Shown one piece after another: positions 45,110 through 52,705 of a DNA stretch of 64,000 nucleotides. The notes under the pieces are model-generated. The model did not search any database. It was not told the DNA's origin and worked only from the letters and a program-made list of their open reading frames with translations. Made by a program: the position numbers and the translations under genes. Source of the stretch: Bryobacterales bacterium F-183 (GTDB taxonomy: Bacteria > Acidobacteriota > Terriglobia > Bryobacterales > Bryobacteraceae); contig AP025252.1 of assembly GCA_016865505.2 (NCBI GenBank), positions 5,726,137-5,790,136 of the forward strand, in the 5' to 3' direction. Position 1 is the stretch's first letter. Each line of letters opens with the position of its first letter.

Positions 45110-46843
45110 ATGTTTAGCGTCGGTGAGAAGTTCGGCGATTACGAAGTCCTGCAGATACTGGGTGCGGGCGGCATGGGCCAGGTGTACAAGGTCCGCAACA
45201 CGCTGTCCGATCGCTCGGAGGCGATGAAGGTACTGCTGCCGAACTTGGAAAAGCAGGCCGACCTGCTAGACCGGTTCATGCGCGAGATCAAAGTCCAGGC
45301 GGGGCTGCAGCACAAAAACATCGCGGGGCTCCATACGGCGCAACGGCAAGGCGACCGCATCCTGATGTTCATCGAGTTCGTGGATGGCATCACGCTCGAC
45401 AAGGCTTTGTCGCGGGGTCCGCTATCGGCGGATCTGGCGGCGAACATCATTGGGCAGGTGCTGGAAGCCTTAGAGTACGCGCACGGGCGCGGCGTCGTGC
45501 ATCGCGACATCAAGCCGGAAAACATCATGGTGCAGCCGGACGGCACGGTGAAGCTGATGGATTTCGGCATCGCGCGGCTGGCGCAGGACCGGCGGTTGAC
45601 GTCGACCGGGCGTACCGTGGGGTCGCTGTATTACATGTCGCCGGAGCAGATTCGCGGTGCCGATGATTTGGACGGACGGTCCGATCTGTACTCGCTGGGC
45701 ATCACGCTGTACCAGTGCGTGACGGGCAAGCGTCCGTTTGACGGCGATAGCGATTACTCGATTATGTCGGCGCACATGATGAGCAATCCGGTGCCGCCGA
45801 TTCAGTTGGACTCGCGGGTACCGCAGCCGCTGAATGATGTCATTTTGCGGGCGATTGCGAAGGATCGGGAAGTACGGCTGCAGTCCGCGGCGGAGTTCCG
45901 CAGTGTGCTGCTGGCGAGCGTAGGTGCGGCAACGGGTACGGCTCAGGCGACGCGGGCTACGGTACCGATGGTGTCGGCATCTGCCGCTCCGGCAGCGCCT
46001 ACGATGGTGATGCATCCACCTCCTCCGCCGCCTCCTCAGCCGCAGCCTGTTGCCTCGATTCCGGCACCACCACCGCCTCCAGCATCGTTGGGTGGTCCGC
46101 ATGCCGGGAGCAATTCGAAAGGCTTGTGGATCGGGCTGGCCGGGTTGGTACTGATGGGTGGCGGCTGGTTTGCGCTGGGAATGCTGGGGATTATTCCGCT
46201 GCCTGCGTTTTGGGGCGGCGGCAAGGCGGACCCCAGCGTGGTGGAGGCAAAGCCGGTGGCTGTGGAATCCACAACAACGCCTGCTCCAGTAGCGACGGTA
46301 CCGCAGCAGCCCGTCACGAGTACGCCAGCGCCTGTACAGACGCCCGCCACGACGTCGTTACCGCCCAAACAGCAGGCGCAGCAGCAGCAGCAACAGCCTC
46401 AGCCGCAGCGGACGACGGCAACGAACACGCCGGCGCCGGTGAGTGTAACGCCTGCAAGTACAAGTACGGCATATCCAGTTCCTCAGGCACCTCAGCAGCC
46501 GAGTTATCAGCAGCCGCCGCAACAACAGCAGCAGCCTCAGTATCAGGCTGCTCCCGCGGTGGATCAGCAGGCGGTGCGCGATCTGGAAGAAGCTCGCCAG
46601 AAGTTCAACAGTTTGGCGGTACGCGCGTCGTCGGCAAAAGCGTCGGTACGGAGTTTGCAGGAACAGCAGCGCGCATCGGGGTTCGGCTTGCGGCGGGACA
46701 TACTGGAGGCGGTGACGCGGTTTGATTATCTGATGAAAGAGGCGTCGGACTCGCTGGTGAGCCGTAACGGTGGGGCTGCGAAATCGACGCTGGAAACCGC
46801 GGAACGCAACCTGCAATTGATCGAGAAGTTTTTGGGCAATTGA
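45110..46843 (+). CDS. Membrane Ser/Thr protein kinase (PknB-like) with extracytoplasmic tail
   Basis: 577 residues. Kinase domain ~10-265: Gly loop ILGAGGMGQVYKV, Lys in EAMKVL, HRDIKPEN, DFGIARL, and the activation region TVGSLYYMSPEQ. Then a Pro/Ala region, one membrane segment at ~340-365, and a Gln/Pro-rich part (runs of Q) followed by a ~80-residue coiled coil (LEEARQKFNSLAVRASSAKASV). No PASTA or sensor domain is seen. The tail is probably periplasmic and may bind a partner. It is cotranscribed with the CsgG-like gene, and the DUF481 gene follows after 52 bp. Confidence 0.95.
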   Translation: MFSVGEKFGDYEVLQILGAGGMGQVYKVRNTLSDRSEAMKVLLPNLEKQADLLDRFMREIKVQAGLQHKNIAGLHTAQRQGDRILMFIEFVDGITLDKALSRGPLSADLAANIIGQVLEALEYAHGRGVVHRDIKPENIMVQPDGTVKLMDFGIARLAQDRRLTSTGRTVGSLYYMSPEQIRGADDLDGRSDLYSLGITLYQCVTGKRPFDGDSDYSIMSAHMMSNPVPPIQLDSRVPQPLNDVILRAIAKDREVRLQSAAEFRSVLLASVGAATGTAQATRATVPMVSASAAPAAPTMVMHPPPPPPPQPQPVASIPAPPPPPASLGGPHAGSNSKGLWIGLAGLVLMGGGWFALGMLGIIPLPAFWGGGKADPSVVEAKPVAVESTTTPAPVATVPQQPVTSTPAPVQTPATTSLPPKQQAQQQQQQPQPQRTTATNTPAPVSVTPASTSTAYPVPQAPQQPSYQQPPQQQQQPQYQAAPAVDQQAVRDLEEARQKFNSLAVRASSAKASVRSLQEQQRASGFGLRRDILEAVTRFDYLMKEASDSLVSRNGGAAKSTLETAERNLQLIEKFLGN

Positions 46844-46895
46844 TTTCGCCAGCGCCCGCTACAATAAAGGTAAGCAGGGCTGGAGGAAACAGTTT

Positions 46896-47957
46896 TTGTC
46901 ACCGCAAAAGTTAGCAGCGGCCGCCGTAGCGTCGCTGTTATTCGGTAGCGCGCTTTACGCAGATCAGATCGTCATGAAGAACGGGGACCGTGTTACCGGT
47001 TCCATCATCAAAAAGGACGATAAGACAGTCACCATCAAGTCGGCACACTTTGGCACGATCACGTTGCCTTGGGGCGAGGTGGAGTCGGCCAAGGCGGACG
47101 CACCCATCAACATCGTGCTGCCGGACAAGACGGTGAGCGGTACGCTCGAGGTCCAGAAGGACAAGGTACAGGTTACGGCGGACGGGGCGACGCGTACGGT
47201 GGCGCCGGCGGATGTCGTGGCGCTGCGCAATGCGGCCGAGCAGAGGGCGTTTGAGCGTCTGCTGAATCCTGGATTGCTGGATCTGTGGGCTGGCAATGCG
47301 AATATCGGCTGGGCCGGTACGTCGGGCAATGCGAAGACGGCGACGTTCACGATGGGGTCGGCAGCGGCTCGCGTGACGCGTACGGACAAGACCACGCTGT
47401 ACTTCAACGCGATCCGTGCGTCGGCGTTGATCAACGGCGTGTCGGCGGCAACGGCACAGGCGATCCGCGGCGGCGTCGGGTACAACCGGAATCTGACTCC
47501 GCGGGTATTCCTGAATCTGTTCAATGATTGGGAAACGGACAAGTTCCAGTTCCTCGATCTGCGTACGGTAGTGGGCGGCGGCGCGGGGTACGGCGCGTGG
47601 AAGTCGGACCGGGGCCGTTTGGATCTGGTGGGCGGTGTCGCGTGGAACCGGGAGCGGTTTAGCCCGGCGGCGGCGGCGGCCTTTACGAGGAATGGCGCGG
47701 ACGGGTACTGGGGCAACGATTTTAGCCTGAAGCTGAACACGCGTACGAGCTTTGTACAGAGCTTCCGCATGTTCAACAACCTGCAGGAGTCGGAGCGCTG
47801 GCGCATGAATTTCGATCTGGGCGCGACGACGGCGATCACCAAGTGGCTGACTTGGAATGTGAACGTCAGCGATCGTTTTTTGAACTTGCCGGTGGCAGGG
47901 CGGAAAAAGAACGATTTCCTGTATTCGACGGGCTTTGGCGTGACGTTCGCCCGGTAG
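46896..47957 (+). CDS. DUF481 outer membrane protein (YdiY-like)
   Basis: 353 residues from TTG, with GGAGG about 9 nt upstream. A signal peptide (LAAAAVASLLFGSALYA) precedes a short SH3-like N-terminal part (DQIVMKNGDRVTGSIIKKDDK). The DUF481 beta-barrel follows, with repeated WAGNANIGWAGTSGNAKT, LNLFNDWETDKFQ, WKSDRGRLDLVGGVAWNRE. E. coli YdiY is acid- and salt-induced; function remains unknown. The terminal FGVTFAR fits an outer membrane barrel end. Its place after the kinase gene suggests a shared envelope role, though TACAAT at about 46859 may give it its own promoter. Confidence 0.9.
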   Translation: MSPQKLAAAAVASLLFGSALYADQIVMKNGDRVTGSIIKKDDKTVTIKSAHFGTITLPWGEVESAKADAPINIVLPDKTVSGTLEVQKDKVQVTADGATRTVAPADVVALRNAAEQRAFERLLNPGLLDLWAGNANIGWAGTSGNAKTATFTMGSAAARVTRTDKTTLYFNAIRASALINGVSAATAQAIRGGVGYNRNLTPRVFLNLFNDWETDKFQFLDLRTVVGGGAGYGAWKSDRGRLDLVGGVAWNRERFSPAAAAAFTRNGADGYWGNDFSLKLNTRTSFVQSFRMFNNLQESERWRMNFDLGATTAITKWLTWNVNVSDRFLNLPVAGRKKNDFLYSTGFGVTFAR

Positions 47958-48062
47958 TGTGTGCTATTGTAGTTGCTGGCGATGCCGCCGCTGGATTGAC
48001 GCTCTACCCGATCGTCAGTGAGCGCACCGCCAGCAGCAACACAGTAGTCCAACCACCAAAAT

Positions 48063-48139
48063 CGGGGCGTGGCTCAGCCTGGTAGAGCGCCTGGTTCGGG
48101 ACCAGGAGGCCGGAGGTTCGAATCCTCTCGCCCCGACCA
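48063..48139 (+). tRNA. tRNA-Pro (anticodon CGG)
   Basis: The acceptor arms CGGGGCG and CGCCCCG pair perfectly; the D arm GCTC-AGCCTGGTA-GAGC, the anticodon stem CCTGG/CCAGG with loop TTCGGGA, and the T arm GGAGG-TTCGAAT-CCTCT are all intact. CCA is encoded at the 3' end. The anticodon CGG at 48097-48099 reads proline CCG. There is no tRNA-associated integrase nearby. Confidence 0.97.
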
Positions 48140-48276
48140 TCTTAACTTCCCAAAACAATCAAGCTGTTGCGAAGCCGTCAATCGGGCTTGGAATGCGTAA
48201 CGCGGTAACCTGTACCCGTGCGTGCCGCCGATGCTGGCGCGGGCGCGCGCGGACGAGTCCTCTTATGCGGAATTCC

Positions 48277-48618
48277 ATGGAAGCCCCTGATACACGGTTG
48301 GCGACGTATGGCAGTTTAGCCCCCGGTCGAGTCAATCATCATCAACTCACAATGCTGCGCGGACAGTGGTCGCGGGGAACCGTTCGGGGGGAGTTGCGCG
48401 ACGCAGGCTGGGGAAGTGCGTTAGGCTTCCCCGGCTTGGTGCTGGATCCGGCAGGCACATCGATTGACGTTCACTTGTTTGAGTCGGCGGATCTGCCGGA
48501 TCACTGGGCTCGGCTCGACGAGTTCGAAGGGCCTGGGTATCGCCGTGCCGTCGCCACGGTTGTTACAGCAACCGGGGAAGTCGACGCTTGGATTTATGTT
48601 CTTAGGCTGAGTGACTAA
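48277..48618 (+). CDS. Gamma-glutamylcyclotransferase-like (AIG2/GGCT fold) protein
   Basis: 113 residues from ATG (MEAPDTRLATYGSLAPG). The GGCT signature YGSLAPG at the N-terminus and the catalytic-type acid in LDEFEGPGYRR are both present, with the short length typical of AIG2-like proteins. It may cleave gamma-glutamyl amines or release 5-oxoproline. The frame continues upstream to 48193 but the extension is Arg/Cys-rich and not homologous. The stop shares CTAA with the convergent PEP-CTERM gene. Confidence 0.87.
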   Translation: MEAPDTRLATYGSLAPGRVNHHQLTMLRGQWSRGTVRGELRDAGWGSALGFPGLVLDPAGTSIDVHLFESADLPDHWARLDEFEGPGYRRAVATVVTATGEVDAWIYVLRLSD

Positions 48619-49220
48619 TGCGACCGGCGAATTCGGCGGGTTAGGAATGCCAATCCCGTACAGCCCAGAATCAGCATGCCAGCGGATGGCTCGGGAACCG
48701 CTACCGGTCCTACATGCAGTGTCAGTGAGCCTGCGGTCACGCCCGATCCCCATGTCCAGACATACGTACCCGGGGTTGCACCAATGGATGCAAGGGTAGC
48801 GTTCTGGAAGGTGGAGGACACCGATAGCGGCGCTCCGGAAGCGTAGCCTACGGGGACCAACAAAAGGTTGAACGGACGCCCAAAACCAATGCTGGCGCCC
48901 GTGGCGACGTCCATATCCCTGTTCAAGCCTGGGCCGTAGTTTGGAGGTCCGATGAACCCTGGTACGTATTGGTAAGCGTCTCCCAAACTTGCGCTAGGAG
49001 ATGCCGAGGATAGAATGCCCAACGCTGGCCAGTTCAGAGAGGACAGTACCGAGGGCGCCACGAACGTCATGGCGCTCAAGTTGAGGGTGCCTCCGCCGGA
49101 AAGGACAACATTCGGTCCAACTTCGAGCAACGTTAGGACGACATCCGCTTTCGCCGTGTTTTGCGAGCCCAGGAACGCGAATAGTAGACCACAGCAGGTC
49201 ACCAGCTTTCGAAACAACAT
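48615..49220 (-). CDS. PEP-CTERM sorted exoprotein
   Basis: 201 residues from the ATG preceded by GGAGG at 5 nt. A signal peptide (LFRKLVTCCGLLFAFLGS) leads into a beta-rich Ser/Gly/Thr/Leu region. The C-terminus has the sorting signal: VPEPSAG, a hydrophobic helix, and the basic end RRIRRS. Such proteins are processed by exosortase EpsH-type enzymes and usually belong to extracellular polysaccharide or biofilm systems. No exosortase is in the window. The central region has no recognised domain. Confidence 0.9.
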   Translation of the reverse strand: MLFRKLVTCCGLLFAFLGSQNTAKADVVLTLLEVGPNVVLSGGGTLNLSAMTFVAPSVLSSLNWPALGILSSASPSASLGDAYQYVPGFIGPPNYGPGLNRDMDVATGASIGFGRPFNLLLVPVGYASGAPLSVSSTFQNATLASIGATPGTYVWTWGSGVTAGSLTLHVGPVAVPEPSAGMLILGCTGLAFLTRRIRRSH

Positions 49221-49318
49221 GAATCCTCCGAGTGGAATATCGTTTGGATGACCGCCCGTCAGACAAAAGAGGGGCAGGTCACATTTCGAGAGGATAGCAT
49301 TCTGAGTCTTGTAAGAGC

Positions 49319-49498
49319 GTGTACCTTCGGACCGTACGACGCAGCACCACACACACCGGCCTTTCTGGCAAGTTGTGGCATGTCACGCTCGTCGGCGGGG
49401 AGGCGAACTGCCCTCTGTGCAAGCAGGTAGTTTGCGCGCGTCATCCGGACCTTAACTATTTAAAGTGTCAGACAACTGGACGCCTAATTGGGCAATAG
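49319..49498 (+). CDS. Possible small Cys-rich protein (59 codons)
   Basis: GTG start, translating to MYLRTVRRSTTHTG, LSGKLWHVTLVGGEANCPLC, and ending CQTTGRLIGQ. The cysteines (CPLC, then Cys 5 and about 16 residues later) could bind zinc. Composition is balanced rather than Arg/Ala-rich like shadows. There is no clear Shine-Dalgarno, and it is below the length usually annotated. Low confidence; possibly the remnant of a larger zinc-ribbon gene. Confidence 0.28.
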   Translation: MYLRTVRRSTTHTGLSGKLWHVTLVGGEANCPLCKQVVCARHPDLNYLKCQTTGRLIGQ

Positions 49499-49534
49499 GT
49501 TATTTGACGCACAAGGCGTGCCGGTGGACCCTGC

Positions 49535-49564
49535 TTGGGAGTCATATATCCATTCGTATATAAT
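49535..49564 (+). promoter_or_regulatory. Sigma-70-like promoter of the antitoxin/DUF554 pair
   Basis: TTGGGA (49535-49540) and a perfect TATAAT (49559-49564) are 18 bp apart, in a locally AT-rich stretch. The leader would be about 50 nt with CGGAGG and a small GGAC-GTCC hairpin before the ATG. Confidence 0.72.
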
Positions 49565-49620
49565 TACGACTTGGGTAGGCAGCGCAATTCCGTTTTATCG
49601 GAGGCTGGACAGTCCAAATT

Positions 49621-49929
49621 ATGAAGACGACAGACCTCATCCAAACCGGCAGCGGCGATGTTCTCGCTGAGCTGGGCTTTACTCCGGCCGAGTCGCGCAA
49701 CTTGCACCTTCGTTCTCAGTTGATGACTGCTCTTCGGAAACACATCGAAAAAGAGGGTCTGACACAGGCAGAGGCGGCCAAACTGCTCCAGGTCAGCCAG
49801 CCGCGGATCTCCGACTTGATTCGGGGCAAGATCAGCCGCTTTTCACTCGACACCCTGGTGAACATGCTCACCGATGCCGGGCTTGAAGTGGACTTGCGGA
49901 TCAAGCCTTCCGCGCGACGCGTTGCATAA
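49621..49929 (+). CDS. HigA-like XRE antitoxin, apparently without a toxin
   Basis: 102 residues. An XRE helix-turn-helix (LTQAEAAKLLQVSQPRISDLIRGK) lies at about residues 48-75, within the COG5606-type layout of type II antitoxins. The usual RelE/HigB-like toxin gene is absent both upstream and downstream. It follows a strong promoter it may repress. The DUF554 gene begins 13 bp later, an unusual partner, so the antitoxin may now regulate that gene. Confidence 0.9.
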   Translation: MKTTDLIQTGSGDVLAELGFTPAESRNLHLRSQLMTALRKHIEKEGLTQAEAAKLLQVSQPRISDLIRGKISRFSLDTLVNMLTDAGLEVDLRIKPSARRVA

Positions 49930-49941
49930 CAAAAACTGCAC

Positions 49942-50601
49942 ATGACAGGACCCTGGCTGAACTCCGCCGCTATCGCCATTGGCGGACTTTCCGGCAACGC
50001 GCTTGGCCACCATATCCCCGAACGCCTTCGTACGGCCATGCCAATGTATGCAGGACTCTGCTCGCTTGGCCTTGGGGTTGTTCCGGTGTCGAAGGTCCAA
50101 AATGTCGGCGCGATGGTGCTGGCGTTCCTGTTTGGGGCGCTTTTGGGCGAACTGCTGCAGATCGAACGCGCGCTTGAGAAGCGCGTCGCATCCAAAGATG
50201 CCGGCGGCATTGTCGTACCTGCGCTGCTGCTGTTCTGCGTCAGCGGCACCGGGATCTTTGGCGCCCTCCGCGAGGGGATGACGGGCGACCCTAGCATCCT
50301 CATCGCAAAAGCCTTTTTGGACCTTGTTACCGCAGCAATCTTTGCCACGCGCGCCGGAATCGTGATCGCGGCGATCGCCGTCCCGCAGATGATCATCCAG
50401 CTCAGTTTGGGCGCTTTTGCGGGACTTTTGCTGCCGTTGACGACCCCGTCGATGATCGCCGACTTTTCCGCAGTCGGTGGACTCGTTATGATCGCCACCG
50501 GATTCCGCATCTGCGGAATCGCTAAGATTCCTGTTGCCAATCTGTTGCCGGCGATGGCTCTGGCGATGCCGGTTTCCGCGCTTTGGACACGCCTCGTTTG
50601 A
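49942..50601 (+). CDS. DUF554-family inner membrane protein
   Basis: 219 residues, six or so membrane segments with Gly/Ala-rich helices (LVMIATGFRICG, GAFAGLLLPLT). The pattern MVLAFLFGALLGELLQIERALE is typical of DUF554 (YdfK/YqgA). These proteins are widespread with no established transport or enzyme activity. Operon with the antitoxin gene is likely. The next gene (imuA) starts 60 bp after the stop. Confidence 0.9.
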   Translation: MTGPWLNSAAIAIGGLSGNALGHHIPERLRTAMPMYAGLCSLGLGVVPVSKVQNVGAMVLAFLFGALLGELLQIERALEKRVASKDAGGIVVPALLLFCVSGTGIFGALREGMTGDPSILIAKAFLDLVTAAIFATRAGIVIAAIAVPQMIIQLSLGAFAGLLLPLTTPSMIADFSAVGGLVMIATGFRICGIAKIPVANLLPAMALAMPVSALWTRLV

Positions 50602-50660
50602 AGGATTAAAAAAGAGAACAAAAGGCGAAAATCGTGCTATGCTCGTGCCTGAGCCCAGCC

Positions 50661-51389
50661 ATGCCTACTTCGTCCTCTGTTCTTGAACAGCTACGTCAAC
50701 AAATTGACACTCTGGAACATCGCCAAACGGCTGTCGTACCGGTGGCGAAAGCGGTGAACCAATGGCTGCCGCACCGTGGCGTACCGGCCGGCTGCATCCA
50801 TGAGGTAAAGGGCGCTCACTTATCGAATGCCATTGCGTTTGCCGGCATTCTGTCGGCGCGGCTGGCCGGGGACAACGGCCAAGTCCTGTACCTCGCGCCG
50901 GATCGCCGCCTGCATCCGCTGGGCCTGCTGCCGTACGGCTTGAAGCTGAATCAGATCCTGCATGTGTCGGCCAAGCGCCAGCAGGACTTGGCCTGGGTCG
51001 CGCTCGAAGCACTGCGCTGTGCGCAGGTGAGCGCGGTGGTTGCGGTGCTGGACGGCATTGACCTCAAGGATTCGCGACGCCTGCAACTGGCGGCTGAGGA
51101 TAGCGGCGCCACCGGCTTTTTTTTGGGACATGCTGCGTCTGCGCCCATCGCTTCGCCGGTAACGCGGTGGCGGATTGCGCCTCATGTGAGCGGCGACCGG
51201 CAACGGCGGTTCGATCAACCGTCCTGGAAGGTAGACCTGCTGTACTGCCGTGGCGGGCGTCCGGGCAGTTGGACGCTCGAGTGGCGCGGCGGGCAGGAGC
51301 AAACGCTGGCTGAAGTCCTGCCGCAGCCGCAACCGATGCAGACGGCTGTGTCCAACAACAAAACAGCGGCATACGCACTCGCAGGATGA
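50661..51389 (+). CDS. imuA: ImuA, RecA-like mutasome component
   Basis: 242 residues from ATG (MPTSSSVLEQLRQQI). The RecA-like fold is seen from the HRGVPAGCIHEVKG strand, but the Walker A lysine motif is not intact, as in other ImuA/SulA2 proteins. With ImuB and DnaE2 it forms the mycobacterial-type and caulobacter-type error-prone translesion complex induced by DNA damage. The next gene starts 9 bp after the stop. No clear LexA box of a known type is visible upstream. Confidence 0.9.
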   Translation: MPTSSSVLEQLRQQIDTLEHRQTAVVPVAKAVNQWLPHRGVPAGCIHEVKGAHLSNAIAFAGILSARLAGDNGQVLYLAPDRRLHPLGLLPYGLKLNQILHVSAKRQQDLAWVALEALRCAQVSAVVAVLDGIDLKDSRRLQLAAEDSGATGFFLGHAASAPIASPVTRWRIAPHVSGDRQRRFDQPSWKVDLLYCRGGRPGSWTLEWRGGQEQTLAEVLPQPQPMQTAVSNNKTAAYALAG

Positions 51390-51398
51390 GGCGACGTC

Positions 51399-52700
51399 AT
51401 GCGTTGTTTTTTGAGTCTGTTCTGCCCGGAAATTGACGAAGACCGGCTGGCAAAGCTGGTCGCGTGGTGCGACCGGTATTCGCCGCTGGTGTCGCGCGAC
51501 GGCAGTAACGGCGCGATTCTGGACATCACCGGTTGCGCGCATCTGTTCGGCGGCGAGGACGATTTGCTGTTCGACCTGCAGCGCCGTCTGGAACGCATGG
51601 GGCTTGAGGCGCATGCCGCGATTGCCGATAGCTGGGGCGCAGCCTGGGCACTGGCGAGGTACGGCGGACATCAGTTCATCGTGCATGGCGCGTCGCAGAC
51701 GATTGCCGCGCTCGATGGGCTGCCGGTGGAAGCGCTGCGTTTGCCGGAAAACACGGTGTGGGAACTGCGCCGATTGGGCATCGTCAACATCGCCGCGTTG
51801 CGCCGTATGGCCGCCAATTCGCTGACTACGCGCTTTGGTCCGGTGGTGGTGCAGCGGTTGCAACAGGCGCTATTGCAGGCTGAAGAACCGTTGACGCCGT
51901 GGCGTCCACCGGCGGTGTACCGCGCGTCGCGAATGTTGGCGGAGCCTGTGTCGACGGTGGGGTCTGTCGAATACGTCCTGCAGGACCTGTTGCGCGAAGT
52001 GTGCGGCAAGCTGGAGTTGAATCACTTGGGATCCCGGCATATGGACCTGGCGTGCTTTCGCGTGGACGGTACGGTAGACCGGTGCGAGGCTCGTACGTCC
52101 AAGCCGAATCGATCGGTTCCGCATATGATGCGGCTGTTCGCCGGGAATCTCGAAAAGCTCTGGGCCAACTTCGGGTTTGAAACCTTTGTGCTGTCAGTAT
52201 GCGATGCGGAGCCGTTGTATCCACTGCAGGCGAGCCTCGCATCGAACGAACTCGAACAAGGAGAATCGTTCGATCTGCTGGTGGATCGCGTGGGGATGAA
52301 GCTGGGCTTTGGCGAAGTCAACCGCATTGTGGTGCGCGAAAGCTATCTGCCCGAGTACGCGACAGCGTTTTGTCCCGCGGCGTCGGCATCGATTCCGGCA
52401 AGCGCCGAGTGGCCAGAATATCGCGTACGTCCAGTGCGGTTGATCGATCCGCCGATGCCCATACAAGTCTCTGTGTCGATTCCCGGGGGCGAGCCCGTAC
52501 AGTTTTTGATCGGCCGGCAGAACCATCGTGTGGTGCGCTGCGAGGGTCCGGAACGGCTCTTTGCCGAATGGTGGCGCGACCCCGAGAACACAGATCGCAG
52601 CCGCGACTATTACCGTGTGGAAGACGAACAGGGCATGCGGTTTTGGATGTATCTCGACGCCACGCGAACCAGTTGGTATCTGCATGGACACTTTGCCTGA
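51399..52700 (+). CDS. imuB: ImuB, inactive Y-family polymerase-like protein
   Basis: 433 residues. The Y-family fold is recognisable (RDGSNGAILDITGCAHLFGGE, AHAAIADSWGAAWALARYG, LPENTVWELRRLGIVNIAALRR). The first catalytic Asp region of active polymerases is replaced (CFLSLFCPEID), consistent with ImuB being a scaffold that binds the beta clamp and DnaE2. The C-terminal half differs from DinB, as expected. It is the middle gene of the imu cassette with 9-bp and 5-bp spacings to imuA and dnaE2. Confidence 0.94.
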   Translation: MRCFLSLFCPEIDEDRLAKLVAWCDRYSPLVSRDGSNGAILDITGCAHLFGGEDDLLFDLQRRLERMGLEAHAAIADSWGAAWALARYGGHQFIVHGASQTIAALDGLPVEALRLPENTVWELRRLGIVNIAALRRMAANSLTTRFGPVVVQRLQQALLQAEEPLTPWRPPAVYRASRMLAEPVSTVGSVEYVLQDLLREVCGKLELNHLGSRHMDLACFRVDGTVDRCEARTSKPNRSVPHMMRLFAGNLEKLWANFGFETFVLSVCDAEPLYPLQASLASNELEQGESFDLLVDRVGMKLGFGEVNRIVVRESYLPEYATAFCPAASASIPASAEWPEYRVRPVRLIDPPMPIQVSVSIPGGEPVQFLIGRQNHRVVRCEGPERLFAEWWRDPENTDRSRDYYRVEDEQGMRFWMYLDATRTSWYLHGHFA

Positions 52701-52705
52701 TTCTT

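Larger units (their letters stand above)
49221..49620. other. 400-bp gap before the antitoxin gene
   Basis: It contains a possible 59-codon GTG frame (49319-49498) listed separately and the promoter of the antitoxin gene. No toxin gene is seen where a HigB-like toxin would be expected. Confidence 0.4.

Noticed and set aside
47958-48062. Search for further tRNA genes next to tRNA-Pro
   Set aside because: Only one cloverleaf could be folded; no integrase or attachment site repeats are seen.
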